A model generated the notes under the pieces. The model saw nothing but the letters and a program-made list of their open reading frames with translations. It was not told the DNA's origin and did not search any database. A DNA stretch of 64,000 bases, taken from positions 248,001 through 312,000 of the forward strand of contig CAWFYJ010000005.1 of assembly GCA_963820055.1 (NCBI GenBank). The letters run 5' to 3'. A program made the position numbers and the translations under genes. The stretch's first letter is position 1; each line of letters opens with the position of its first letter. The DNA is from RHKX01 sp963820055 (lineage in GTDB: Bacteria; Actinomycetota; Thermoleophilia; Solirubrobacterales; 70-9). Shown here piece by piece: positions 28,063 to 37,893 of the stretch.

Positions 28063-28824
28063 ATGCGGATCACCTATCTCGGCCACGCCACCGTCCTGAT
28101 CGAGATCGACGGGATCCGGGTGCTCACCGATCCGCTTCTGCGTCCCCGCGTCCTCCACCTCCGCCGCATCGCCCCGGCGGCGACGGCCGCCCATCTCGGC
28201 GGGATCGACCTCGTCCTCATCTCCCACGCCCACCACGACCACCTCGACTCGCGCTCGCTGCGGATGATCGAAGGCTCCCCGCGGGTGCTCTGCCCGGGGC
28301 CGGCCCGCCGCGCCGTCGCGGGCGCCGGGCTCGAGCCCACCGTGATGGGCACCGAGGGCTGGGAGCGGGAGGGCGAGGTCGAGATCGAGGCCGTGAGGGC
28401 CGAACACGACGGCCGCCGCCTGCCCCACCACCGCCGCACCGAGGCGCTCGGCTACGTGCTCCGCGGACCGAGCGGCTCGATCTACTTCGCGGGCGACACC
28501 GGCTGGTTCGAGGAGATCGGCGAGATCGCGCCGGTCGACGTCGCGCTGCTTCCGGTCGCCGGCTGGGGCCCGCGGCTCGGCGCCGGCCACCTCGATCCCG
28601 ACGAGGCCGCCCGCGCGGCGGCCCGGATCTCACCGCGGATCGCGATCCCGATCCACTGGGGCACCTACGAGCGGATGGCGATGAAGCAGACCGGCCACCG
28701 CTCCGATCCGGCGCGCCGCTTCTGCGATCAGGTGGCTGAGCTCGCGCCCGGTGTCGACGCCGAGCTGCTCGAGCCCGGAGCCTCGCTCGAGGTCGCCCCG
28801 GCCGCCACCGCGTCGTCCGCGTAG
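28063..28824 (+). CDS. MBL-fold metal-dependent hydrolase (UlaG/NAPE-PLD-like)
   Basis: The 253-residue protein begins MRITYLGHATVLIEIDGIRVLTDPLL, the start of UlaG-like beta-lactamase-fold hydrolases, with LISHAHHDHLD (metal site), IYFAGDTGWFEE with the bridging Asp, and IPIHWGTYERM with the last metal His. Family members hydrolyse phosphodiester or lactone bonds, for example in N-acyl phospholipids; the substrate is unknown. It stands 14 bp after pilB and overlaps the convergent phosphodiesterase gene by 97 bp. Confidence 0.87.
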   Translation: MRITYLGHATVLIEIDGIRVLTDPLLRPRVLHLRRIAPAATAAHLGGIDLVLISHAHHDHLDSRSLRMIEGSPRVLCPGPARRAVAGAGLEPTVMGTEGWEREGEVEIEAVRAEHDGRRLPHHRRTEALGYVLRGPSGSIYFAGDTGWFEEIGEIAPVDVALLPVAGWGPRLGAGHLDPDEAARAAARISPRIAIPIHWGTYERMAMKQTGHRSDPARRFCDQVAELAPGVDAELLEPGASLEVAPAATASSA

Positions 28825-30861
28825 GCGTCCTGGCCGAGGCCGGCCAGCCAGCGCCGGAAGATCACGTGGACCGACTCAGCGCCGATCGGCTCGTCGGCGG
28901 GCCATTCGAGATCGGAGGGGGCGAGCACGAAGGGGTAGCTCTGCGAGCCGCCCATGCCGCCGTGCGAGCCGACGAGCTCCTCGAAGGCGGCGACCTCGAG
29001 CGGGTCGTGCCAGATCCGGCTGTTGACGACGATGTCGGGACAGTGCGGGAAGCGGTGCGTGCGGAGGACGTGGCGGGCGGCGTTCGGGCCGAACCCCTCG
29101 AGCGGGTCCTTGCCGAGGATCTCGCCCTTTTCGAGCCGGTTGACGCCCTCGGCACCGATGGCGAGGGCCCCGTCGCTCTCGGAGTCGACGAGCAGGAACC
29201 CGATCCCTTCGTGGCCGCGCAGCTCCTCGATCAGGGTGGGGTAGAGGGCCTCGATCCGCTCCAGGGTCACCCGCCCGGGCTCGCGCGGGAAGCTGATCAG
29301 CCCGAGGCAACCCGACGCCATCACGGCCAGCTCCGGGCGGTTCGTCGACCGGCGGCTGCTTCACGTTCCCCTCTGCGGGGTGGGCGATGTGGAGCTTCTC
29401 GGCGCCCGTCTGGAGGACCCGGGTGATCGGAGTCTGATCGCGATCGAGCTCGGTCAGGCTGGCGCCCATGTAGGCGCTCGCTTCCGCTGAGCCCTCGGAG
29501 CCGACGTAGGCGCTCCCCGAGTTGCACGCCTTCGTGACGAGGTCCTCGAGGGTGTAGCCGTAGCGCTGCAGGAACGTGGCGCCCTGCGACTGGCCGTGGT
29601 CGGAGAGGACGATCAGCCGGTAGGGGCGGGGGGCTTCGGCGGTCGCCTTCTCGATCCGTCCGACCTGGCGGTCGACCTTCTCGAGCACCGCGAGCGTGTC
29701 CTCGCGCTCGATCCCCGAGTGGTGGGCGACCTCGTCGTAGGCGAGGAATGTCGTGTAGACGACCGGCCGGCCCGCGAGCAGGTCGCCGACGACCGCGGCG
29801 ACCTGGAGGTCGAGCTGGATCACCGTCGCCCAGGCGCGGACGAGGCCGTACTTGCGGTCGCGGTCAATCCGCGGCCGCTCGTCGCGGCGCTTCTGCCCGA
29901 TCGCCGCCCAGCGCTCCCGGAAGTACTCGGCGATGACCGCGTTCAGCGTCTTGAAGGTCGCGTAGGGCCGGGCGAAGTAGGCGGCGTAGTCGCGGCCGAT
30001 CGGCCGCCGGCGGGTCAGCACCGTGCTCATCGTCAGCATCGAGTGGACGGCGTCGCCGGAGAGGATGTTGGCGCGGCTCGCGCCGTCGGCGTAGAGGAGG
30101 CCGCGGCCGTTCGATTGGCGGCGCTCGATCTCGACCGCGTCCTTGGGGTGGTTGGTGACGATCGGGGCGTTTCGCTCCTTCTCCCACCAGCGGAAGGCCG
30201 GCATGTCCTCGTTGTTGCCGTGGAGGAGCCCCGCCTGGCAGGCACCGGTCTGCGACGACCAGTCGGTCTCCCAGCGATGGAGGTCGTGGGAGCCGTCTTC
30301 GATCCAGCGGGCGATGTTCGGGCAGCGGCCCGAGGCGATCGCTCGCTGCAGCACCTCGTGGGCGAGCCCGTCGATCTCGAGGAAGAGGACGCCGGGGACG
30401 TTCGTCCGGTTCGACTTGTCGCGGCCCCGCGCCTCGGCGCGGACGACGTTCCGATACCAGCTCTCGTCGTCGTCGATCGCGAGCAGGGCGGAGGTCGCCG
30501 ACGTCGCCAAAGTCAGCGCGATCGTGACCAGGATCGCCTCGCCGAGGCCCTGGATCTCGGCATTCGGGACGAGGTCGATGGCGAAGGCGACGAGGATCGA
30601 GTTGATGACGATCGCGGCGACGCCGAGCGTCACCACGTTGAGGGGCAGCGTCAGCCGGGCGAGGGTGGGGAAGACGAGCGCGTTGAGGACACCGATCAGC
30701 AGCGCGGCGCCGATCGCGGCGCCGAATCCGTCGAGCGTGAATCGGTCGAGGATTCCGGCCAGGATCCAGAGGACGACGGCATCGACGAGCACGACGATCA
30801 CGGCCCGCTTCAGCACCTGAAGCGGGTCCGAAAAGCCGTCCGATGCGGGCCTAGGATCCAT
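28728..30861 (-). CDS. membrane phosphodiesterase with N-terminal phage-holin-4-2-like domain (one frameshift)
   Basis: Residues 1-130 contain four hydrophobic helices in the style of the mycobacterial phage_holin_4_2 family (VDAVVLWILAGILDRFTLDGFGAAIGAALLIGVLNALVFP). Residues 150-710 form an alkaline-phosphatase-superfamily domain: VLFLEIDGLAHEVLQRAI (metal Asp), WSSQTGACQAGLLHGNN with the nucleophile Thr, TTFLAYDEVAHHSGIERED, and LIVLSDHGQSQGATF with the metal Asp/His pair. A +1 step near 29341-29346 moves the C-terminus into another frame, where homology-like sequence continues (ASGCLGLISFPREPGRV to SQSYPFVLAPSDLEWPADEP). Total about 710 codons. It may cleave phosphodiesters at the membrane; the substrate is unknown. 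Confidence 0.82.
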
Positions 30862-32065
30862 GTGGATGGCGAATCATCCCCTATCTCCCGGCGGGGAGGG
30901 CCCCTCCGAGGACGAGGAAATCGCGAACGCCGACGCGGTGATTGTCCAAAAACACGAGCCGACCCTACGCGGGATCATCCGGGTCGTCGTCACCGTGGTC
31001 GCCAGCGCGATCGCGCTGTACCTGATCTACCTGCTGCGGACGCCCCTCGGCTGGCTCTTCGTGGCGACCTTCGTCGCGGTCTCCGTCGCCGCGCCCGTCC
31101 GCCGCCTCGAGGAGAAGATGCCGCGCGGGGCGGCAATCACGGTCGTCTACCTGGCGCTCGTCCTCGTGCCGATCGGGATCGGCGTGATCCTGATCCCGCC
31201 CGCCGTCACCGCCGCAAGCGATCTCGTCGGCAACACGCCGAGCTACGTCAGCGACCTCAACGACACGGTCCAGCAGAGCGACACGCTCCGCAACCTCAAC
31301 GAGGACTACGACCTCGTCGGCAAGCTCGAAGACGCCGCCAACAACGCCGCCGGCTCGCTCGACAACGTCGCGACGACGCTGGCCGACATCGGCGCCGGGC
31401 TGATCGGCTCGCTCTTCGCCCTGTTCACGATCATCGTGATGAGCATCTTCATGGTCTCCCGGGGCCACGAATGGACGCGGGCGCTGCTCGCGACCCGCAA
31501 ACCCGAGGAGGCGGAGGCGATCGGCAAGGCGCTCGAGCGGATGGCGATCGCCGTCTCGAGCTACGTCGGCGGCGCCATCACCCAGGCTCTGATCGCCGGC
31601 GTCGTCGCGTTCATCGTCCTGACGATCCTCGGCGCCCCGGCGCCGCTCGCCCTCGCGGTGATCATCGCCGTGCTCGACCTCGTTCCCCTGATCGGCGCCA
31701 CCATCGGCGCGTTCATCGTCGGCGTCGTCACCCTCTTCACCGACTTCCCGACGGTGACGATCATCTGGCTGATCTTCGCGATCGCCTACCAGCAGTTCGA
31801 GAACTACGTGATCCAGCCGCGGATCCAGAGCCGCGCGGTCAAGCTCGACCCGTTCGTGATCGTCGTCGCGGCGATCTTCGGCGGCACGTTGCTCGGCATT
31901 GTCGGGGCGCTGCTGGCGATTCCGGTCGCTGCGGCGGGCCAGATCGGCGTCCGCGAGTTCATGCTCTACCGCCGCGGCGAGCTCGATCAGATGGGCGGCG
32001 ATCTGACAGAGGGCCTGCCGCTGAACACCCCGGACTCAAGCGATGGGGGTTCCGTGACGACATAG
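30860..32065 (+). CDS. AI-2E family transporter
   Basis: The 401-residue membrane protein has the AI-2E (PerM/TqsA) family pattern: two N-terminal helices (VVVTVVASAIALYLIYLLRTPLG), a long extracytoplasmic helical segment (about 105-170), then helices ending with the conserved LDLVPLIGATIGAFIVG, YQQFENYVIQPRIQSRAVKLDPF and IPVAAAGQIGVREF. Members export small molecules or act as Na+/H+ antiporters. ATG30860 overlaps the divergent ATG of the phosphodiesterase (CATG); ATG30866 is an alternative. Confidence 0.9.
   Translation: MWMANHPLSPGGEGPSEDEEIANADAVIVQKHEPTLRGIIRVVVTVVASAIALYLIYLLRTPLGWLFVATFVAVSVAAPVRRLEEKMPRGAAITVVYLALVLVPIGIGVILIPPAVTAASDLVGNTPSYVSDLNDTVQQSDTLRNLNEDYDLVGKLEDAANNAAGSLDNVATTLADIGAGLIGSLFALFTIIVMSIFMVSRGHEWTRALLATRKPEEAEAIGKALERMAIAVSSYVGGAITQALIAGVVAFIVLTILGAPAPLALAVIIAVLDLVPLIGATIGAFIVGVVTLFTDFPTVTIIWLIFAIAYQQFENYVIQPRIQSRAVKLDPFVIVVAAIFGGTLLGIVGALLAIPVAAAGQIGVREFMLYRRGELDQMGGDLTEGLPLNTPDSSDGGSVTT
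32036..32063 (+). promoter_or_regulatory. possible sigma-28-like promoter for pilT
   Basis: TCAA (32036-32039), 16-bp spacer, GACGACAT (32056-32063), lying in the last codons of the AI-2E gene and ending 8 bp before the pilT ATG. The -35 and spacer agree with the other pilus promoters; the -10 keeps G-CGA-A. A transcript from here would have almost no leader. Confidence 0.45.
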
Positions 32066-32071
32066 ACGGGG

Positions 32072-33199
32072 ATGAGCGACTTGGATTTCGCCGAGGTTCT
32101 GACGCGGATGGTCCAGATGCGGGCCTCCGACGTTCACCTTTCCCCCGGATTTCACCCTGCCGTGCGCGTGCGCGGCAAGATTCAGTCGTTGGAGGACCTG
32201 CCGGTGCTTACCCCGCAGCAGACCCGCGAGACGGTCTATTCGATCCTCAACGACGACCAGCGCAAGAAGTTCGAGAACAACCTCCAGCTCGACTTCGCCT
32301 ACGCGATTCCCAACGTCGCCCGCTTCCGCGTCAACTGCTTCTTCCAGCGCGGCGCCGTCAGCGCCGCCTTCCGCCACATCCCGCAGGAGATCAAGTCGCT
32401 GCCCGAGCTCGGGTTGCCGGCGATTCTCGAGGACTTCACGAAGAAGCCGCGCGGGTTCGTGCTCGTCACCGGGCCGACCGGCTCGGGCAAGACGACGTCG
32501 CTGGCGGCGATGCTCGACGCGATCAACCGCGAGCGCGAGGAGCACATCCTCACGATCGAGGACCCGATCGAGTTCCTGCACCCCCATCACCGCTGCATCG
32601 TCAACCAGCGCGAGGTGGGCTCCGACGCACCGGACTTCGCCCTTGCGCTCAAGGCCGCCCTTCGCCAGGACCCCGACGTCATCCTCGTCGGCGAGATGCG
32701 CGACCTCGAGACGATCTCGACCGCGCTGACCGCGGCTGAGACCGGCCACCTCGTCTTCGCCACGCTCCACACCCAGTCGACCTCGCAGACCGTCGACCGG
32801 ATCATCGACGTCTTCCCGGCCGAGCAGCAGCACCAGGTCCGGATGCAGCTTTCGATCGCGCTGCAGGGAATCATCACCCAGCAGCTCCTGCCGACGATCG
32901 ACGGCTCCGGCCGCGTCTGCGCCTGCGAGGTCCTCGTGCCCTCGCCGGCGATCCGCAACCTGATCCGCGAGGGCAAGACCCACCAGATCTACTCGGCCAT
33001 CCAGACCTCCGGCGCCGCCGGCATGCAGACGATGGACGCCCACCTCGCCCAGCTCGTCCGCCAGGGCGTCATCGACCGCAAGCTCGCCGAGCAGCGGGCC
33101 GCCGTGCCCGAGGAGCTCCGCCGCCTGCTCGGCAGCGTCGGGCAGCCGCAACAGACCCAGTACACGGGCGCCGCCGCCAGCCTCGGGACGCCGGTCTAG
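32072..33199 (+). CDS. pilT: type IV pilus retraction ATPase PilT
   Basis: The 375-residue GspE-superfamily ATPase has the short N-terminal domain of PilT (MRASDVHLSPGFHPAVRVRGKI), Walker A VTGPTGSGKTTSLAAMLD (about 131-148), ILTIEDPIEFLH, VILVGEMRDLETISTALTAAETGHLVFATLHTQS, and the C-terminal LQGIITQQLLP that is typical of retraction motors. The AIRNLIREGKTHQI motif (here PAIRNLIREGKTHQIYS) is characteristic of PilT and required for retraction. It drives pilus disassembly and twitching. Confidence 0.96.
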   Translation: MSDLDFAEVLTRMVQMRASDVHLSPGFHPAVRVRGKIQSLEDLPVLTPQQTRETVYSILNDDQRKKFENNLQLDFAYAIPNVARFRVNCFFQRGAVSAAFRHIPQEIKSLPELGLPAILEDFTKKPRGFVLVTGPTGSGKTTSLAAMLDAINREREEHILTIEDPIEFLHPHHRCIVNQREVGSDAPDFALALKAALRQDPDVILVGEMRDLETISTALTAAETGHLVFATLHTQSTSQTVDRIIDVFPAEQQHQVRMQLSIALQGIITQQLLPTIDGSGRVCACEVLVPSPAIRNLIREGKTHQIYSAIQTSGAAGMQTMDAHLAQLVRQGVIDRKLAEQRAAVPEELRRLLGSVGQPQQTQYTGAAASLGTPV

Positions 33200-33208
33200 G
33201 AGCGGTAG

Positions 33209-34441
33209 ATGAGCACGTTCGCCTTCCGCGCAATCGACGTCGCCGGGACACCGTCCCGCGGCGAGCTCGAGGCTGACTCGAAGACCGCCGTCACCGAGCA
33301 GCTCCGCCAGCGCGGGCTGATCGTCCTCGACGTCTCCGAGAAGCGCGAGGCGATGCGCGTCGACGGCTTCATGGACCGCTTCCAGAGCGTCAGCATGCGC
33401 GACCTCTCGGTCTTCTCTCGCCAGTTCGCGACGCTGATCGCCTCCGGCATGCCGATGCTCCGGTCCCTCTACACGCTCGAGGACCAGACCGAGGACGACA
33501 AGATCACCGCCGCCATCGTCGACCTCCGCAAGGACGTCGAGGCCGGCAGCTCCGTCGCCGACTCGATGGAGCGCAACCCGATGATCTTCGACCCGCTCTA
33601 CCGCTCGATGGTCCGCGCGGGCGAGGGCTCCGGCCGCCTCGAGCAGGCGCTCGACATGGTCGCCATCCAGCTCGAGAAGCTCGACGCCCTGAGGCGTCAG
33701 GTCCGCTCGGCGATGATGTACCCGCTCCTCGTCTTCACCTTCGCGATCATCGTGATGGCGATCGTCGTCGCCTTCATCGTCCCCGTCTTCACCGGCATCT
33801 TCGAGGACCTCGCCAAGGACTCCGGCGGCAGCGCCGAGCTCCCCTTCCTCACCCAGATCACCGTCACCGCCTCCGACATCCTCACCGGCGCCTGGTTCAT
33901 CCTCATCCCCGGCCTCGCCGCTGTCTTCTTCGCCTTCTTCCAGTGGAAGAAGACCGACCGCGGCCGCCGCACCTGGGACGCCGTCAAGCTCAAGCTGCCC
34001 GCCAAGATCGGCGACGTCGTCCAGAAGGTCGCCATCGCCCGCTGGTCCCGCGTCTTCTCCGGCACCGTCGCCGCAGGCGTCCCGATCCTCCAGGCGATCC
34101 GCATCGCCGGCGAGACCTCCGGCAACGCCATCGTCGCCGAGGCCATGGAGGACGTCTACGCCTCCGTCCGCCAGGGCGGCACGATCGCCGCGCCCCTCGG
34201 CCGCTCCGACGTCTTCCCGACCATGGTCACCCACATGGTCTCCGTCGGCGAGGAGACCGGCCAGCTCGAGCAGATGCTCTCCAAGATCGCCGACTTCTAC
34301 GAGGCCGAGGTCGACGCCAAGGTCAAGGCCCTGACGTCCCTCATCGAGCCGCTGATGATCATCTTCGTCGGCGTCGTCGTCGGCTTCATCGTGATCTCGA
34401 TGTACCTGCCGATCTTCAGCCTCTACGACAAGATCAAGTAG
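33209..34441 (+). CDS. pilC: type IV pilus inner-membrane platform protein PilC
   Basis: The 410-residue GspF/PilC protein has two repeated T2SSF domains, each with the Glu/Gly-rich pattern: FSRQFATLIASGMPMLRSLYTLEDQT (about 69-94) with EGSGRLEQALDMVA, and WSRVFSGTVAAGVPILQAIRIAGETSGN (about 278-305) with VGEETGQLEQMLSKIADFYEAEV. Three transmembrane helices are seen, near 172-195, 225-245 and 378-402. It couples the PilB/PilT motors to the pilus base. A good TAGGAG site precedes ATG33209, 9 bp after pilT. Confidence 0.96.
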   Translation: MSTFAFRAIDVAGTPSRGELEADSKTAVTEQLRQRGLIVLDVSEKREAMRVDGFMDRFQSVSMRDLSVFSRQFATLIASGMPMLRSLYTLEDQTEDDKITAAIVDLRKDVEAGSSVADSMERNPMIFDPLYRSMVRAGEGSGRLEQALDMVAIQLEKLDALRRQVRSAMMYPLLVFTFAIIVMAIVVAFIVPVFTGIFEDLAKDSGGSAELPFLTQITVTASDILTGAWFILIPGLAAVFFAFFQWKKTDRGRRTWDAVKLKLPAKIGDVVQKVAIARWSRVFSGTVAAGVPILQAIRIAGETSGNAIVAEAMEDVYASVRQGGTIAAPLGRSDVFPTMVTHMVSVGEETGQLEQMLSKIADFYEAEVDAKVKALTSLIEPLMIIFVGVVVGFIVISMYLPIFSLYDKIK

Positions 34442-34478
34442 CCGGGCTGGGCCGCGTCGCTTGGCGGTCGCGCCTGCG

Positions 34479-35693
34479 TCACGTCGTCCGTACGCGGGTC
34501 GCCGCCAGGAGTGGCAAGGCAACCGCCATCGCGACCGCCGCGTAGATGAACGCGGCGGTCGGTGAGACGGCGGTGTAGAGGATTCCCGCGAGACCGCTGG
34601 CGATGAGGTTGCCGAAGCTCTGAACGCCGGCGAGGACTCCGAAGGCGGACCCCCTGACCTCCTCGGGTGCCATTGCGGCTACAGCCGAGTGCTCCGCGGT
34701 CTCGACGGCGCCGATTCCGACTCCAGCGGCGATGAAGCATCCCGCCAGTAGGGGGATGCTTGCGCCGGCGGCTGCAAACCCGACGTAGGCGAGCGCGAAG
34801 GCGGCGACGCCCGCGGCGAGGACGCGCACCGTCCCCCGGTGGTCGCCGATGTGCCCGGCCGGGATGCTGGTGAGCGTGGCGGCGGCGTTGTAGAGGATGT
34901 AGAGGGTGATGGCGATCTGGGTCGCCGAGTCGGTACTTCGGCCCGGCTCGAGCAGGTCCGTCGCGCGAAGGATCAGCAGCGTCGCGGCGACGTTCCCGAG
35001 TTCGAAGACGGTGACGCCGATCATCAGACGCCCGAGACGACCGCGCAGGACCGGCCGGACGCGCAGGCGGATCGGCTCGTGCTTTCGCTCCGAGGGCTTC
35101 TTCGTATGGCGAATCGCATAGAGGATCGCCAGAACCGCCAGGAGTCCCGGGATCACGGAGAGCAGGATGGCCGTCCTGACCCCGACGACACCGACGAGCA
35201 CGAGCGCCAGCACCGGTCCGATGATCGCGCCGAGGTTGTCCATCGCGCGCTCGAACCCGTAGGCCCTCCCGTAGGCGGACCTGTCGACCGTGTCGGCGAG
35301 AATGGCGTTGCGGGACGGCCCGCGAATCCCGCGGCTCGCCCACGCCGCGGCGCGCAGTACTCCGACCTGCCAAGCGGCGGTGGCAACCCCGATCGTCGCT
35401 GAGAGCACCGCCGTCGTGGCGTATCCACCCACGGCGACCGTCCGACGACGATGGGGATCGTCCGCCAGGGCGCCGCCACCGAGCTTGGCCGCACCGGAGA
35501 GACCGTCGGAGATCCCTTCGATCAGACCGAGCGCAGCAGCGGGGGCACCGAGGGTCGAGGTCAGAAACGCCGGCAGGAGGGCGGTTGGAATCTCATGCCC
35601 GGCATCGGAGAGGAGGCTGGCGGCACCGATGCCGCGGACTCCCGGGGTGAGCCATCCGGGCTCGGTCTCCTCGTCCCGGGCGGCAGGATCCAT
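34479..35693 (-). CDS. MFS transporter
   Basis: The 404-residue protein has about twelve hydrophobic segments in two halves. The loop motif GAAKLGGGALADDPHRRRTVAVGGY between helices 2 and 3 is the MFS A-motif region, followed by RAAAWASRGIRGPSRNAILADTV and AYGFERAMDNLGAIIGPVLALVLVG. The pattern resembles the MFS group with DisA/permease-like actinomycete members; the substrate is unknown. It is the first gene of the accessory block after pilC, is transcribed towards pilC, and leaves 37 bp between the two stops. Confidence 0.88.
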   Translation of the reverse strand: MDPAARDEETEPGWLTPGVRGIGAASLLSDAGHEIPTALLPAFLTSTLGAPAAALGLIEGISDGLSGAAKLGGGALADDPHRRRTVAVGGYATTAVLSATIGVATAAWQVGVLRAAAWASRGIRGPSRNAILADTVDRSAYGRAYGFERAMDNLGAIIGPVLALVLVGVVGVRTAILLSVIPGLLAVLAILYAIRHTKKPSERKHEPIRLRVRPVLRGRLGRLMIGVTVFELGNVAATLLILRATDLLEPGRSTDSATQIAITLYILYNAAATLTSIPAGHIGDHRGTVRVLAAGVAAFALAYVGFAAAGASIPLLAGCFIAAGVGIGAVETAEHSAVAAMAPEEVRGSAFGVLAGVQSFGNLIASGLAGILYTAVSPTAAFIYAAVAMAVALPLLAATRVRTT

Positions 35694-35792
35694 GCGTCAC
35701 TTATACGACAGCGGAGAGGGCTTGGCGCAATCGCGGCCACCGATCGCGTGATGCGCGGGACCTCAGCACCATCGCCCTCCGTATCTAGGTCA

Positions 35793-36962
35793 ATGACAGC
35801 CACGGCCCGATGCTGGGGACTCCGCGGGACTTCGATGGTCCTGGTCGGGGCGATGCTGACCGCACTCGGTTCCGGGTGTGCTTCAGGATCTGCCGAAGAA
35901 GCGACCACGGTGGCTGACGCAGCGGTTCCGCGCTGGCAGCGCCTGCCGGCGCCGCAGGAGGTTCCTGAGAACTCGACCTTCCTGGCAGCCGGTGACCTGC
36001 TGCTCCTATATGGCGGTTGTGCGCACGACTACAGCGATGACGGGCGCTGCGGGAAATCAACGGACGGCCTCGCATACGACCCGGAACTTGAAGGGTGGGA
36101 GCCGATCCCTGCGAGCCCGTTCGGCGTCAAGGGCCCCGCGACCTGGACCGGCGAGGAGGCGATCTTTCTCGACCTATCTTCCCACCGTCGGGCGCGTGGC
36201 CTTGCCTACGACCCTGAGGCGCAGGCGTGGCGAGAGCTGCCGCCCGGGCCGGTGAGGACCGCGAACGGCGAGGCGGTCTGGTCCGGCTCCGAGGTGATCG
36301 TGTGGGGTGGGCAGACCCGGAACGGGACCGGGCACGTGCAGGGGGCGGCCTACGATCCGGCAGCCGACTCGTGGCGGCGGATTGCCAAGGCGCCGATCAG
36401 CCTCAACCTCTTCTTCGCCAACTGGACCGGGTCGGAGATGGTCGTCTTCGGATCCCAACTCGATCGCCGCAACGGCGCCGACGCTCGGGTGGCGACCGGC
36501 GCCGCCTACGACCCCGAGACCGACTCGTGGCGGCGGATCCCCGACTCGAAGCTCTCCCCGCAGGCAATCGCCGCCTCCTGGCTCAATGACCGGTTGGTCG
36601 CCTACGACTACCTCGGCGCCTATCAGCTGTTCGACCCGGCGACGAACCGCTGGAGCCGGCCGGGGAAGATGCCGTTCGGGCCGAGCGAGTGCTACCCGGA
36701 CAGCGCTGCCACCGAGTCAGAGGTGGTCGCCTTCTACTGCGGGCAAATCGCGACGTTCGCGCCCGGCGACGGGCGGTGGCGGAGCATCGACGGAGGCCTG
36801 ACCGCCCGGCTCCACGACGAGATACCCGTCTGGAGGTTCTCCCAGCTGGCAAGTCTCGGCGAGACCGCCTACTTCCTCACCGAAGGCATCACCTTCGGTC
36901 ATGGCGGCGGTGCCCAATACAACTTCCCGGACGCCCCTCACTCGTTCTGGTCCTACGGCTAG
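35793..36962 (+). CDS. kelch-repeat-like secreted lipoprotein
   Basis: The 389-residue protein has a signal sequence (LRGTSMVLVGAMLTALGSG) followed by Cys at about residue 29, a likely but imperfect lipobox. The mature part has repeated kelch/galactose-oxidase-like blades with the pattern GAAYDPAADSWRRI, GAAYDPETDSWRRIP, LFDPATNRWSRPG and WSGSEVIVWGG, WTGSEMVVFGSQ. This predicts a six- or seven-bladed propeller outside the cell. Ligand unknown. ATG35793 was chosen because it opens the signal peptide. Stop overlaps the convergent lipoprotein stop (CTAG). Confidence 0.8.
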   Translation: MTATARCWGLRGTSMVLVGAMLTALGSGCASGSAEEATTVADAAVPRWQRLPAPQEVPENSTFLAAGDLLLLYGGCAHDYSDDGRCGKSTDGLAYDPELEGWEPIPASPFGVKGPATWTGEEAIFLDLSSHRRARGLAYDPEAQAWRELPPGPVRTANGEAVWSGSEVIVWGGQTRNGTGHVQGAAYDPAADSWRRIAKAPISLNLFFANWTGSEMVVFGSQLDRRNGADARVATGAAYDPETDSWRRIPDSKLSPQAIAASWLNDRLVAYDYLGAYQLFDPATNRWSRPGKMPFGPSECYPDSAATESEVVAFYCGQIATFAPGDGRWRSIDGGLTARLHDEIPVWRFSQLASLGETAYFLTEGITFGHGGGAQYNFPDAPHSFWSYG

Positions 36963-37858
36963 ACGAAGCGGAAGCTGAATCGCGGGCCGGAGGGGCCGCG
37001 ATCGGTGTCGATGCAGTCGACGGCGAGCGGAGCGTTTCCGCCGGGTTCGCGAATCCGGCAGTCGAAGCGACTCGCGCGCTCGACGTACCCGCCGGGGTGC
37101 GGAGCGAAGTCCTCGAGGATGAAGCGCTCAACGGCCTGGCAGGCGATGTTCTCGGTGGCGCGGATCAGATGATCGTGCGCGAACGTGCTCGGGCACGCGG
37201 CGAGCCCGGCCGGCGGCTCGATCCAGTCCCGCCACTTCAGTGCGGCATCGGCGCACGAGAGGCCGTCGGCGCCGCGGAATCCGAGATTGGGGTTGATGGC
37301 GTAGTCCCCGCTGCACTCCCGGCTGCCGAATCGCCCGACATCCAGGCTGTTGATGAACGCCGCCGCCTGCTTTCGCGTCGCTTTCGAGACCCGGTCCGGA
37401 TCGAACCAGGCGTGGACGTAGAGGCCGCGGCCACGCTCGTTGAACGACAGCGAGTGGCTCGGACCGCTGCACTCGTAGGTGTCGTAGCTCCTACGGTTCA
37501 GGCGGAGGCGCTGCGGCCGGGGGTGGATCCCGTGCGCAGACCCTTCGGAAACCTCGATGTAGGCACCATCCCTCGGCAGCTGGGCGAGTATTGAGTCGGG
37601 TGGATGGCAGGCGCGCAGCGGCTTGCGGATCGTCACCGACTCCGATGCCACGGCGAAGACCTGCGAAGGAGTGATGATCCGCGAGGTCGCCTCGTCGATC
37701 TCCGACCAGCCCGCCGGCAACTCGGCCGCGACCCGCTCGCTGTGGATCTCGGTGGCGTGCGGCTTCGGCTGCGGTTCCGGCTGATCGGAGCACCCGCCGG
37801 CCGCCGCCCCCGCGATCAGCAGGCAGACACCGACCGCCGCGCTTGACGCTCTACCCAT
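36959..37858 (-). CDS. lipoprotein of unknown function
   Basis: The 299-residue protein has a lipoprotein signal (MGRASSAAVGVCLLIAGAAAGGC, lipidated Cys at 23) and a Pro/His/Glu linker. The mature part has several cysteines (CHPPDS, YECSGPSH, SRECSGDY, LSCADAALKW, LAACPSTF, NIACQAVERFILEDF, FDCRI, VDCID), enough for disulfide pairs. I recognise no family. It is divergent to the ECF sigma gene, 90 bp away, so the two may share regulation. Confidence 0.72.
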   Translation of the reverse strand: MGRASSAAVGVCLLIAGAAAGGCSDQPEPQPKPHATEIHSERVAAELPAGWSEIDEATSRIITPSQVFAVASESVTIRKPLRACHPPDSILAQLPRDGAYIEVSEGSAHGIHPRPQRLRLNRRSYDTYECSGPSHSLSFNERGRGLYVHAWFDPDRVSKATRKQAAAFINSLDVGRFGSRECSGDYAINPNLGFRGADGLSCADAALKWRDWIEPPAGLAACPSTFAHDHLIRATENIACQAVERFILEDFAPHPGGYVERASRFDCRIREPGGNAPLAVDCIDTDRGPSGPRFSFRFV

Positions 37859-37893
37859 GCCCTCACTACGGTCGTCAGTGAGGTTGGGGTCCC

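Noticed and set aside
29596..32739. 1047-codon plus-strand frame across the phosphodiesterase, AI-2E and pilT genes
   Set aside because: The translation is compositionally biased and spans three genes with clear family motifs in other frames; it is a GC-skew artefact.
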